NCBI GenBank assembly: GCA_900313265.1
Contig: OMRN01000194.1
Coordinates: forward strand, 1-8,491
Direction of reading: 5' to 3'
DNA from: an uncultured Lachnospiraceae bacterium
Lineage (GTDB): Bacteria; Bacillota; Clostridia; Lachnospirales; Lachnospiraceae
Length of the DNA stretch: 8,491 bases
This document shows positions 1 to 6,944 of the stretch, one piece after another (positions within the stretch are counted from its first letter, which is position 1; every line of letters begins with the position of its first letter). The notes beneath the pieces were generated by a model. That model was not told the DNA's origin. It saw nothing but the letters and a program-made list of their open reading frames with translations, and ran no database searches. Made by a program: the position numbers and the translations under genes.

Positions 1-21
1 ACAGAAGTTAAAAATACAGAA

Positions 22-26
22 TGAGG
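22..26 (+). promoter_or_regulatory. Ribosome binding site that decides the argB start
   Basis: TGAGG lies six bases upstream of the ATG at 33, a normal spacing. The in-frame ATG at 21 overlaps this motif and has only A-rich sequence and no SD-like motif in the 20 bases visible before it. This favours translation from 33 rather than 21. Confidence 0.6.
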
Positions 27-32
27 TTAATC

Positions 33-929
33 ATGGAAAAAGACATTGAACAGGTTTTGCAGAAGGCATCGGTTTTAGTGGAAGCGCTTCCCTATATTCA
101 GAAATTCAACCGTAAAATCATTGTAATCAAGTACGGCGGAAGTGCCATGAGCAATGAAGAAATACAGAAAAAAGTCATTGAGGATGTCGTACTGTTAAAA
201 CTGGTAGGATTTAAACCGATTCTGGTTCACGGCGGCGGAAAAGCCATTTCCCACTGGGTAAACAAGACCGGAAAAGAAGCGGAGTTTTATAAAGGACTTC
301 GAATCACCGATGAGGAAACCATGGAAATTGCGGAAATGGTATTAAACCGGATTAACAAAAGTCTGGTTGCGATGGCAGAACAGCTCGGAGTTAAGGCCGT
401 TGGAATATCCGGAAAAGACGGAAAACTTCTTAACGTAGACAAGCGTTATGTGGACGGACAGGACATCGGTTTTGTCGGTGATATTAAGAAAGTGGACTCG
501 AAGATTCTTTTTGATCTGCTGGAAATGGATTTTCTTCCTATCGTAGCGCCTGTAGGACTTGATGACGATTTTAATACGTACAATATCAATGCGGATGATG
601 CAGCATGCGAAATCGCAAAGGCGGTGGGAGCGGAAAAACTGGCATTCCTTACGGATATTGACGGACTGTACCGTGATTTAAAGGATCCGACTTCCCTGAT
701 TTCGAGAATAACCGTATCCGATGCCAGAAACTTAATTGACGGCGGATTTATCGGAGGAGGAATGCTTCCGAAACTCGGCAACTGCATTCAGGCCGTGGAA
801 GACGGTGTACGACGCGTTCATATTTTAGACGGAAGAATTCCCCACTGTCTTCTTCTGGAAATCTTTACCAAAGAGGGTATCGGAACCATGATTATCGGGG
901 ATAACGATCCGATCCGTCAGGAAGAGTAA
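33..929 (+). CDS. argB: Acetylglutamate kinase (N-acetyl-L-glutamate 5-phosphotransferase)
   Basis: This enzyme phosphorylates N-acetylglutamate with ATP, the second step of cytoplasmic arginine synthesis. The 298-residue product has the amino acid kinase fold signatures: KYGGSAM at residues 33-39 (nucleotide phosphate binding), VHGGGKAIS at 65-73 (acetylglutamate site), [12 protein letters not shown] at 184-195 and FLTDIDGLY at 205-213. It is longer than the roughly 258-residue enterobacterial enzyme. It carries an extra N-terminal helix (about residues 1-28) and a C-terminal HILDGRIPH...[11 protein letters not shown] stretch, both typical of the hexameric, arginine-inhibited class, so feedback inhibition by arginine is expected (inference). 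The start at 33 is preferred over 21 because of the ribosome binding site. It is followed by argD after 51 bp, probably in one operon; the upstream genes are outside the window. Confidence 0.96.
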   Translation: MEKDIEQVLQKASVLVEALPYIQKFNRKIIVIKYGGSAMSNEEIQKKVIEDVVLLKLVGFKPILVHGGGKAISHWVNKTGKEAEFYKGLRITDEETMEIAEMVLNRINKSLVAMAEQLGVKAVGISGKDGKLLNVDKRYVDGQDIGFVGDIKKVDSKILFDLLEMDFLPIVAPVGLDDDFNTYNINADDAACEIAKAVGAEKLAFLTDIDGLYRDLKDPTSLISRITVSDARNLIDGGFIGGGMLPKLGNCIQAVEDGVRRVHILDGRIPHCLLLEIFTKEGIGTMIIGDNDPIRQEE

Positions 930-980
930 AACGGAAAAAACGGGATTTGAATAAAAGAAAGATGAGGCAAAAGAAATCAT

Positions 981-2171
981 ATGATGCAACCGATTATCGA
1001 TGAAGCCGAGAGCGTGCTTCTTCATACCTATAACCGGTATCCGGTGGTTTTTGACCATGGAGACGGTGTAAAACTTTATGATACGGACGGAAAAGAATAT
1101 CTGGATTTTGTTTGCGGAATCGGCGTTTTTGCGCTCGGATACAACAATAAGACGTATAACGATGCTTTAAAAGCGCAGATTGATAAAATCACGCATACGT
1201 CCAATTATTACTATAACGTTCCGGCAGTGAATGCGGCGAAGGCGGCCCTGAAGGCTTCCGGAATGGACCGGATTTTCTTTACCAATTCCGGTGCGGAAGC
1301 AGTGGAAGGTGCCATTAAAACGGCAAGAAAACATGCATTTTTAAAGGACGGTTCGACCGATCACGAAATCATCGCAATGGAGCATTCCTTCCACGGAAGA
1401 ACCTTCGGTGCTCTTTCGGTAACCGGAACAAAGAAATACCGTGAAGCTTTCGAGCCGATGATCGGCAATATTCGTTTTGCGACTTTTAATGATTTAGAGA
1501 GCGTCAAAAATGCCGTCACGGACAAAACCTGTGCGATTATCATGGAAACCATTCAGGGTGAAGGAGGCATTTACCCGGCGGATGAAAGTTTTATCAAGGG
1601 TGTTCGTGCGCTCTGCGATGAGAAAGGCATTCTGCTTATTTTAGACGAAATCCAGTGTGGAATGGGCCGGAGCGGATCTATGTATGCTTATCAGGGATAC
1701 GGCGTCAAACCGGATATTCTTACAACGGCAAAGGCACTGGGCTGCGGTGTTCCCGTCGGTGCATTCATGATGACGGAAGAGGTAGGACAGTCATCTTTGA
1801 AGGCGGGGGACCACGGAACAACCTACGGCGGAAATCCGCTTGCCGGAGCGGCAATCTGTGAAGTTTTCCGTCAGTATGAAGAAAAGAATATTCCGGCACA
1901 TGCGGCCGAAATCGGTGACTATCTGTATACACGGCTTGAAGAAGTAAAATCCGAATGCCCGCTTATCATCGATCACAGGGGAAAAGGACTGATGCAGGGG
2001 CTGGAGTTTTCGGTGGAAGTTGCACCTGTGATTAACAAGGCTTTAAAAGAAGGTCTTGTATTAATCAATGCGGGAACAAAAATCATCCGTTTCCTTCCTC
2101 CTCTTATTATTGAGAAATCCGATGTCGATGACATGATCGGCATACTGAAGAATGCATTAAAGGAATTATAG
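981..2171 (+). CDS. argD: Acetylornithine aminotransferase
   Basis: This is a PLP-dependent class III aminotransferase that interconverts N-acetylglutamate semialdehyde and N-acetylornithine using glutamate, in the cytoplasmic arginine pathway. The 396-residue length is normal. Visible motifs are NSGAEAVEGAIKTAR at 102-116 (cofactor phosphate binding), HSFHGRTFGAL at 135-145, LLILDEIQCGMGR at 218-230 with the PLP-pyridine Asp at 222, and TTAKALGCGVPVGA at 248-261 with the Schiff-base Lys at 251. GCG replaces the common GGG after that lysine, a minor variant. The start is ATG 981; ATG 984 directly follows and cannot be excluded, and the only SD-like sequence (GAGG at 964-967) is rather far upstream. 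The neighbour argB supports ArgD over other class III aminotransferases such as RocD or GabT. Confidence 0.94.
   Translation: MMQPIIDEAESVLLHTYNRYPVVFDHGDGVKLYDTDGKEYLDFVCGIGVFALGYNNKTYNDALKAQIDKITHTSNYYYNVPAVNAAKAALKASGMDRIFFTNSGAEAVEGAIKTARKHAFLKDGSTDHEIIAMEHSFHGRTFGALSVTGTKKYREAFEPMIGNIRFATFNDLESVKNAVTDKTCAIIMETIQGEGGIYPADESFIKGVRALCDEKGILLILDEIQCGMGRSGSMYAYQGYGVKPDILTTAKALGCGVPVGAFMMTEEVGQSSLKAGDHGTTYGGNPLAGAAICEVFRQYEEKNIPAHAAEIGDYLYTRLEEVKSECPLIIDHRGKGLMQGLEFSVEVAPVINKALKEGLVLINAGTKIIRFLPPLIIEKSDVDDMIGILKNALKEL
2159..2164 (+). promoter_or_regulatory. Ribosome binding site inside the end of argD
   Basis: AAAGGA lies eight bases before ATG 2173 and within the last codons of argD. Together with the one-base gap between argD and the next gene, this indicates cotranscription and probably translational coupling. 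Confidence 0.6.
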
Positions 2172-2172
2172 A

Positions 2173-3642
2173 ATGACAAAAAAGATTATATCTGTCGCCA
2201 TTTTGGTGATGATGACGATGGCTTTGCTTCTCGGAGATCATTACGGTGTACTTAAGAAAGGCCGGAGCGAAGAGGAAAAACTGTACGAAGATGCCCTGAT
2301 TATCTGGTATGCGGACAGTAATTATGCGGAGTATTTAAGAGATGCCGCGGTCAGTTACGAATATGAAACCGGTGTAAAGGTTATTCCCGTGGAAGTTTCG
2401 GATGTGCAGCTTCTTGAGCAGGTTCAGAAAAGTTCCGTTGACGGAATTGTGGCTCCGGATTTATTCGTGATGTCCAATGAGTCTTTGGAAAAAGGCGTTT
2501 TATCCGGCATCTGCGGAGAATTAAGAGATCCGAAGAGAGTACTTAATTCCGCATTTTATACGGATGCATCGCTTCGTGCGGTAAGTTACCGCGATAAATT
2601 TTACGGATATCCCTTAAGTTACGAAACATCCTGTCTTGTCTATAACAAAACCGCAATGGAACAGATTGTAAGTACCGTAATCGCGAAAGAAGAGGCAGGT
2701 GAATCGAACGTGGAAGACACGGAGGGAATCACCGTCGTGGAAGAAAATGTGGCTGTTCCGGAAATAAAGGATCTTTCCGAGTATGACAAGCTTGTCCTGG
2801 ATGCAAAGGCAAAAGAAATTCTGCCTACAAGTGTAGTCGGAATACTGGATTTTGCCAATGCGTATTCGCTTCCTTCCGATGTGGAAAATTATTTCCTGTG
2901 GGATACAAAAGATGTTTTATACAATTACTGGTTTGCCGGAGCCTGTCTGGATGTAGGCGGAGAGAATGCGGACCGGAATGAGGAAATTAATATTTATAAC
3001 GAAAATGCAATGTATTCACTGGAAGTATATCAGGATTTTCGTAATTTCTTCTCCATGGATGAGGATTCGGTTTCTTATGAAGAAACCATTAAACAGTTTA
3101 AGGGCAGGAAGTGTCTGTTTACGGTTGCCGGAACGGATATTGTCCAGAAACTCGAGAAAGCGAAAGCTGACGGGACGTTTGCCGATGAATATGACATTCT
3201 TCCGATCGGCATGTTAAACGGCACTCTCCAAAGCAGACCTTTAAGCGTTACCACCATGATCTGTGTTAACGGTCTTGGGGAACACAAATCGGACGCAGAA
3301 CAGTTTGCGGCTTTTGCCACCCATGAATATGCCACAAACCTCTATGCCAGATGCGGAAAAATGACGGCCTCACATTTGGAGGAATATCCGTATCCTCAGA
3401 TGGAGGCAATCGAGGACTGCTATGAGCGTTCCGTTTTTCTCCCGAAGATGGTGGAAACAACCAATTACTACATCCTGGCGGAAATGTGTTTCTGTAATAT
3501 CTGGGACGGAAAAGATGTAAACGATGAGCTTAGATCTTTATCGGAATCGATTCTTAAGAATTATTACGGAAGGGATTTCGTCCATGAAAAGATCGAAACG
3601 CCGCAGGTTACGGAGAATTATAACGCGGAAGACGAGAATTAA
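2173..3642 (+). CDS. Extracellular solute-binding protein (family 1 type), membrane-anchored, substrate unknown
   Basis: The 489-residue product resembles the periplasmic-binding-protein-like components of sugar or oligosaccharide ABC importers. A hydrophobic N-terminal segment (about residues 4-20, preceded by KK) is followed by the usual domain order: LIIWYADSNYAEYL at 42-55, ETGVKVIPVEV at 65-75, APDLFVM at 94-100, YGYPLSYETSCLVYNKT at 144-160, and a later region with a WDTKDVLYNYWFAGACLDVGG stretch near 243-263. Two things are odd. There is no cysteine at the end of the signal segment, so it is not a normal lipoprotein and probably stays as a signal anchor. Also, an acidic insertion-like stretch (about 167-210) interrupts the usual helix after YNKT. 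No permease or ATPase genes are next to it; it is one base after argD. The fold assignment is fairly firm, but the ligand and any link to arginine metabolism are unknown. Confidence 0.75.
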   Translation: MTKKIISVAILVMMTMALLLGDHYGVLKKGRSEEEKLYEDALIIWYADSNYAEYLRDAAVSYEYETGVKVIPVEVSDVQLLEQVQKSSVDGIVAPDLFVMSNESLEKGVLSGICGELRDPKRVLNSAFYTDASLRAVSYRDKFYGYPLSYETSCLVYNKTAMEQIVSTVIAKEEAGESNVEDTEGITVVEENVAVPEIKDLSEYDKLVLDAKAKEILPTSVVGILDFANAYSLPSDVENYFLWDTKDVLYNYWFAGACLDVGGENADRNEEINIYNENAMYSLEVYQDFRNFFSMDEDSVSYEETIKQFKGRKCLFTVAGTDIVQKLEKAKADGTFADEYDILPIGMLNGTLQSRPLSVTTMICVNGLGEHKSDAEQFAAFATHEYATNLYARCGKMTASHLEEYPYPQMEAIEDCYERSVFLPKMVETTNYYILAEMCFCNIWDGKDVNDELRSLSESILKNYYGRDFVHEKIETPQVTENYNAEDEN

Positions 3643-3687
3643 CGATTTTTCATACGATTTTGTGACGAATCGGTGAAATTGGGAAAT

Positions 3688-3708
3688 TTGCGAAGAATGA
3701 CTTGCGAA
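3688..3708 (+). repeat. Direct repeat TTGCGAA x2, possible activator or regulator site
   Basis: Two exact copies of TTGCGAA (3688-3694 and 3702-3708), with starts 14 bp apart, lie just upstream of a TATAAT box. Paired direct repeats overlapping the -35 region are a common form for OmpR-family regulator sites. Such a regulator is encoded in the operon that follows. The repeat is seen directly; its role is inference. Confidence 0.4.
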
Positions 3709-3719
3709 AGCGTTATAAT
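3688..3719 (+). promoter_or_regulatory. Predicted sigma-A promoter of the comEA-comEC operon
   Basis: A perfect TATAAT -10 box lies at 3714-3719. The best -35 candidate, TTGCGA at 3688-3693, is 20 bp away, longer than the usual 17, and there is no TGn extension. A strong -10 with a poorly placed -35 fits a promoter needing an activator. Transcription would start near 3726, giving a leader of about 64 bases before comEA. Confidence 0.5.
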
Positions 3720-3735
3720 TTGATTACACTAAAAT

Positions 3736-3790
3736 TAGTCGGTTCAGGGGACTTTTACGCGTGAACATACACGGTAAAAGGAGCTGACTA
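3736..3790 (+). promoter_or_regulatory. Leader RNA structure that can sequester the comEA ribosome binding site
   Basis: An outer stem pairs 3736-3745 (TAGTCGGTTC) with 3781-3790 (GAGCTGACTA), ten contiguous pairs including two G-U. An inner stem pairs 3753-3758 and 3760-3763 with 3770-3779, ten pairs with one bulged G at 3759 and a six-base AACATA loop. All but one base of the Shine-Dalgarno AAAAGGAG (3776-3783), and the A of the start codon, become paired. This could lower translation until the structure is opened by heat, a ligand, a protein or a ribosome. The inner inverted repeat could instead be a DNA operator. Pairing was found by eye and no energy was computed. Confidence 0.45.
3776..3783 (+). 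promoter_or_regulatory. Ribosome binding site of comEA
   Basis: AAAAGGAG ends six bases before ATG 3790, a strong and well-spaced site that fixes the start. It lies inside the potential leader stem structure. Confidence 0.75.
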
Positions 3791-4452
3791 TGAATAATAA
3801 AAGAAAAATAATAAGGCGAATCATCGAAATTTCGGTGCTCGTCGGTTTTTCCTGTTTCCTGTTTCTTTCCTGTAAGGGAGGAAAACAGAATAACGAACCG
3901 GTGATTTATACGAATACCGGTACGGAGGATTCACAAAGGACGTCAGAGAATACCGAAGAAGATACGAATGAATCCGGTTCTTCAAATCCCGCCCGGGAAG
4001 AGTTTTCCTCCGGAAACGATACGGGAAAAGCAGTAGTCTATGTGTGCGGGTCCGTCGTAAATCCCGGTGTATATGAACTCCCCGGTGGAAGCAGAATTAT
4101 CGATGCGATTCATTGTGCGGGCGGATTCAGTGAAGATGCAAACCGGGAATTCGTAAATCTTGCCGATTTTATAACGGACGGACAGATGATCCGGATTCCG
4201 GATTCTTCCGAAGACGTTTCACTTTTGCAGTCTTCGGAGAATAGCGAAGAGAGTTCTTTTCCGGTAAACATTAATACCGCAACAAAGGAAAAACTTTGTA
4301 CCATTCCGGGGGTCGGTGATGTGAGGGCGGAAGCGATTCTGAAATACCGGACCGAAAACGGGTCCTTTCATTCGACGGAAGAATTGATGAATGTTCCCGG
4401 AATTAAAGAGGGAACCTATAATAAAATTAAGGAATATGTGAAAGTACAATAG
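3790..4452 (+). CDS. comEA: ComEA-family DNA-binding competence protein, predicted lipoprotein
   Basis: ComEA is the surface receptor that binds double-stranded DNA during transformation and hands it to the ComEC channel. The 220-residue product has a basic N-terminus (KRK, RR), a hydrophobic segment at about 11-27 and a lipobox-like FLSC with Cys 28. An acidic, Ser/Thr-rich linker (about 41-78) follows, then an SLBB domain at 80-137 (VVYVCGSVVNPGVYELP...), a short linker, and a tandem helix-hairpin-helix domain at 158-218 containing VNINTATKEKL, IPGVGDVRAEAI and VPGIKEGTYNKI. SLBB followed by HhH is the usual Firmicutes ComEA layout. Lipid anchoring in place of the transmembrane helix of Bacillus ComEA is the unusual point; a simple transmembrane anchor remains possible. 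It is the first gene of the operon and comEC is the fifth. Confidence 0.9.
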   Translation: MNNKRKIIRRIIEISVLVGFSCFLFLSCKGGKQNNEPVIYTNTGTEDSQRTSENTEEDTNESGSSNPAREEFSSGNDTGKAVVYVCGSVVNPGVYELPGGSRIIDAIHCAGGFSEDANREFVNLADFITDGQMIRIPDSSEDVSLLQSSENSEESSFPVNINTATKEKLCTIPGVGDVRAEAILKYRTENGSFHSTEELMNVPGIKEGTYNKIKEYVKVQ

Positions 4453-4456
4453 GTGG
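4451..4456 (+). promoter_or_regulatory. Ribosome binding site deciding the response regulator start
   Basis: AGGTGG overlaps the comEA stop codon (TAG 4450-4452) and ends five bases before ATG 4462. An in-frame GTG at 4453 is part of this motif, and the ATG start gives the normal receiver-domain N-terminus. Confidence 0.65.
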
Positions 4457-4461
4457 AATAT

Positions 4462-5145
4462 ATGGCGAATCGTGTTTTGGTAGTAGATGATGAGAAAATC
4501 ATAGTAAAAGGATTAAAGTTTTCCTTAGAGCAGGAAGGCTGGCAGGTTGACTGTGCATATGACGGGGAAGAAGCGCTTCAGATGGCACAAAGCAACCGTT
4601 ATCAGATTATTCTTCTTGATTTGATGCTTCCCAAGTTAAGCGGACTGGAAGTATGTCAGCAGATTCGGGAAACTTCCAACGTGCCGATTATCATGCTTAC
4701 GGCAAAGGGTGACGACATGGATAAAATTATGGGTTTGGAATACGGTGCCGATGATTATGTCACGAAACCGTTTAATATTCTGGAAGTAAAGGCCCGTATG
4801 AAAGCCATCATGCGAAGAATCGGAACCGGTACAAAAACTGAGAAAAGAGAAATCGTATCCGGTGACTTACGTCTCGTTCAGGACGGAAAACGTGTTTTTG
4901 TAAAAGACGGTGAAATCAAGGTTACCGGTAAAGAATATGATTTGCTCAAACTTCTTGTGGAGAATGCCAATCGCGTATATTCCCGTGAAGAACTGTTAAA
5001 GACCATCTGGGGAGAAGGTTATCCCGGGGATGTTCGTACGGTGGATGTACATGTCAGACGTCTGCGTGAGAAAATTGAGACCGATCCCGGAGAACCGGTT
5101 TATGTTCAGACCAAATGGGGATCCGGTTATTATTATAAAGAATGA
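4462..5145 (+). CDS. OmpR/PhoB-family response regulator transcription factor
   Basis: This is the cytoplasmic DNA-binding output half of a two-component system. The 227-residue product has a receiver domain (about 1-120) with acidic pocket Asp 9 and Asp 10, phospho-acceptor Asp 53 (LLDLMLP), Thr 80 (MLTAK) and Lys 102 (TKPF). A C-terminal winged helix (about 135-227) follows, with the LTGKEYDLL-like VTGKEYDLLKLL, the recognition-helix region VRTVDVHVRRLREKI and the closing wing WGSGYYYKE. It is closest in style to the WalR/PhoP type. It starts nine bases after comEA, and its stop codon overlaps the kinase start (ATGA at 5142-5145), so it very probably pairs with that kinase. Its target genes are not shown by the sequence; the TTGCGAA repeat in front of comEA is one candidate. 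Confidence 0.95.
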   Translation: MANRVLVVDDEKIIVKGLKFSLEQEGWQVDCAYDGEEALQMAQSNRYQIILLDLMLPKLSGLEVCQQIRETSNVPIIMLTAKGDDMDKIMGLEYGADDYVTKPFNILEVKARMKAIMRRIGTGTKTEKREIVSGDLRLVQDGKRVFVKDGEIKVTGKEYDLLKLLVENANRVYSREELLKTIWGEGYPGDVRTVDVHVRRLREKIETDPGEPVYVQTKWGSGYYYKE

Positions 5146-6935
5146 TGAAAAAACTGTTCCAAAAGATTCGGGACGGATTAAAGAAAATCCGGATTCTCAG
5201 AAGTCTCAGGTTTCGTATTTCCATATTGATTTTTCTGGTCGGTTCGCTCAGTTTAGTCGGAATGCGTTTCGGTATTCTGGCTAACTATTTTCAGCGTGCC
5301 GTGGAAGTGCGAACTTCGGATGTTCAAAGCCAGATGCAGATTCTGGCCAATCACCTGATTTCCTATCAGTATTTAGATGATCCTTCTTCGGAAGTTGTAA
5401 ACGCCGAAATCGAACAGGTCGCCAATCTGTATGACGGCCGTATCATGGTTATTGCCTCCAATTTTGCTATTATCAAAGATACCTACGGAGTTGCCGTCGG
5501 AAAAATCATTATTGCCGAGGAAGTGATTCGTACTTTCCGTGGCGATTTTATTTCCCATTATGACGATGAGAACGATTATATTGAAATTACGGTTCCGATT
5601 ACGAGAAATGTGGACGGAAAAACAGAAACCGTCGGTGTTATTCTCTGCAGCGTATCCACAACTTCGATTGTGCAGAATGAAGAAATTCTTTCCAGAAATT
5701 CCCTGCTGTTCATGTTCATTATTTTACTTGTTATTCTTGCGGTGGTATTTTTTGTACCCCGTCTTATGTTAAAACCGTTCAACCGCTTAAGCGATGCCAT
5801 AAGCGAAGTGAAGAGCGGATTTACCGATGAGAAAATCGAAGTTAACGATTATATCGAAACCGAGCACATTGCGGACTCGTTTAACCAGCTGATGGAGAGA
5901 ATGAAGGTCATCGAAGAATCCAGACAGGAATTCGTATCCAACGTGTCCCATGAATTAAAAACGCCGCTTACCAGTGTCAAACTGCTTGCGGATTCCTTAA
6001 ACAGCCAGGAAAACGTTCCGGTGGAAATCTATAAGGATTTCATGCACGATATCGTGGAAGAAATCGACCGTGAGAATACAATTATCAACGATCTGCTTTC
6101 GCTTGTAAAAATGGATAAAAAATCCGCAGCACTGAATATCAGCAGTGTAAATGTCAACGAACTGATTGAATCGGTGTTTAAAAGGCTTTCCCCGATTGCC
6201 GAGAATTCCAGTGTGGATCTGATTTTCGAAAGTGTGCGTCAGGTCACGGCGGATCTCGACGAAATCAAGTTTACGCTTGCCATCACAAACCTCATTGAGA
6301 ACGGAATCAAATATAATCATGAGGGCGGATATGTAAAAGTTAATCTGAATGCGGATTATCAGAATTTTATCATTACGGTCAGCGATTCCGGAATCGGAAT
6401 TCCGGAAGAAGACCAGAAATCCGTATTTGACCGCTTTTATCGTGTGGATAAATCACATTCGCGAGAAATCGGCGGTACGGGGCTGGGATTATCCATTACG
6501 AAGAGTGCAATCGTTATGCACAGGGGAACCATCGAACTGGATTCGAAGGAAGATATCGGCACGACATTTACGGTTACCGTTCCGCTTATATATAGTGTCG
6601 GAAACCGTGCGGGAAAAGAAGCTCCGGCAACCGCGGAAATCGAGGAAGATCCCGAGACCGCTTATTCGGAAGAAGAAATTGATGAAAAATACATAGATGA
6701 AAACGGAAACATTATCGTGGATGATGTTGATGAAAATGATTCCGAAGCGGATGATGACGATGATTCCGAAGAAGAAGAAAATGATGACGAATTCGATAAT
6801 GAAGATGAGTCTAATGATGAAGACGAAGACGACGAAGACAACGATGGTGATGACGACGAAGACGATGATGATAACGACGATGATGATAACGAAGATGATG
6901 ATAACGAAGATGAAGACGATGACGAGAAGAAATAA
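5142..6935 (+). CDS. Membrane sensor histidine kinase with a hyperacidic C-terminal tail
   Basis: This kinase is expected to autophosphorylate and pass phosphate to the preceding regulator. Its 597 residues run in this order: basic N-terminus, membrane helix about 25-46, extracytoplasmic PAS/Cache-like sensor about 50-180, second helix about 187-208, HAMP about 209-260, and HisKA with phospho-acceptor His 270 (VSHELKTPLT). The ATPase domain has its N box around Asn 387 (LIENGIKYN), G1 DSGIGI at 415-420, F box FDRFYRVDKSHS and G2 GGTGLGL at 444-450, ending near 482. This is the WalK/PhoR-type layout. Beyond it lies a tail of about 114 residues; 51 of the last 67 are Asp or Glu, ending in EKK. 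I know of no common kinase with such a tail. The frame is open, ends in TAA and is followed nine bases later by the next gene, so it is unlikely to be a frameshift artefact. ATG 5142 overlaps the regulator stop; ATG 5145 is an alternative. Confidence 0.94.
   Translation: MMKKLFQKIRDGLKKIRILRSLRFRISILIFLVGSLSLVGMRFGILANYFQRAVEVRTSDVQSQMQILANHLISYQYLDDPSSEVVNAEIEQVANLYDGRIMVIASNFAIIKDTYGVAVGKIIIAEEVIRTFRGDFISHYDDENDYIEITVPITRNVDGKTETVGVILCSVSTTSIVQNEEILSRNSLLFMFIILLVILAVVFFVPRLMLKPFNRLSDAISEVKSGFTDEKIEVNDYIETEHIADSFNQLMERMKVIEESRQEFVSNVSHELKTPLTSVKLLADSLNSQENVPVEIYKDFMHDIVEEIDRENTIINDLLSLVKMDKKSAALNISSVNVNELIESVFKRLSPIAENSSVDLIFESVRQVTADLDEIKFTLAITNLIENGIKYNHEGGYVKVNLNADYQNFIITVSDSGIGIPEEDQKSVFDRFYRVDKSHSREIGGTGLGLSITKSAIVMHRGTIELDSKEDIGTTFTVTVPLIYSVGNRAGKEAPATAEIEEDPETAYSEEEIDEKYIDENGNIIVDDVDENDSEADDDDDSEEEENDDEFDNEDESNDEDEDDEDNDGDDDEDDDDNDDDDNEDDDNEDEDDDEKK
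6732..6932 (+). other. Low-complexity acidic coding region (kinase tail residues 531-597)
   Basis: The stretch is almost entirely GAT, GAC, GAA and GAG codons with some AAT/AAC. It encodes 51 acidic residues out of 67. The mix of Asp and Glu codons shows it is not a single pure triplet expansion. The opposite strand reads as poly-serine, which is only a shadow. Confidence 0.9.
6864..6908 (+). repeat. Three in-frame 15-bp tandem repeats in the kinase tail
   Basis: Units GATGATGATAACGAC, GATGATGATAACGAA and GATGATGATAACGAA lie head to tail at 6864-6878, 6879-6893 and 6894-6908. The last two are identical and the first differs only at its final base. They encode DDDND, DDDNE and DDDNE (residues 575-589). 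Because the unit is a multiple of three, slippage would change tail length without breaking the frame. Confidence 0.85.
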
Positions 6936-6944
6936 AGTGACATT

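Noticed and set aside
21..32. Upstream ATG start for argB
   Set aside because: The ATG at 33 has a well-spaced TGAGG that overlaps the upstream ATG, and starting there gives the usual N-terminal helix without extra residues.
948..956. TGAATAAAA between argB and argD, matching half of an ArgR/AhrC box
   Set aside because: The other half (ATTCA-like) is missing, the site is inside an operon rather than at its promoter, and a nine-base A/T-rich match is expected by chance.
825..1058. Minus-strand open frame across the argB-argD gap
   Set aside because: It overlaps the ends of two certain genes, shows no recognisable domain and has the character of an antisense shadow.
3654..3672. CGATT...AATCG inverted repeat after the solute-binding protein gene as a terminator
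   Set aside because: The stem is only five pairs with an eight-base loop and no T-run follows it, so it does not qualify as an intrinsic terminator.
4453..4461. GTG start for the response regulator
   Set aside because: This GTG is part of the AGGTGG ribosome site for ATG 4462, and the later start gives the standard receiver N-terminus.
6662..6943. Minus-strand open frame encoding a poly-serine protein
   Set aside because: It is the antisense reading of the Asp/Glu codon run in the kinase tail; it has no ribosome site or homologous character of its own.
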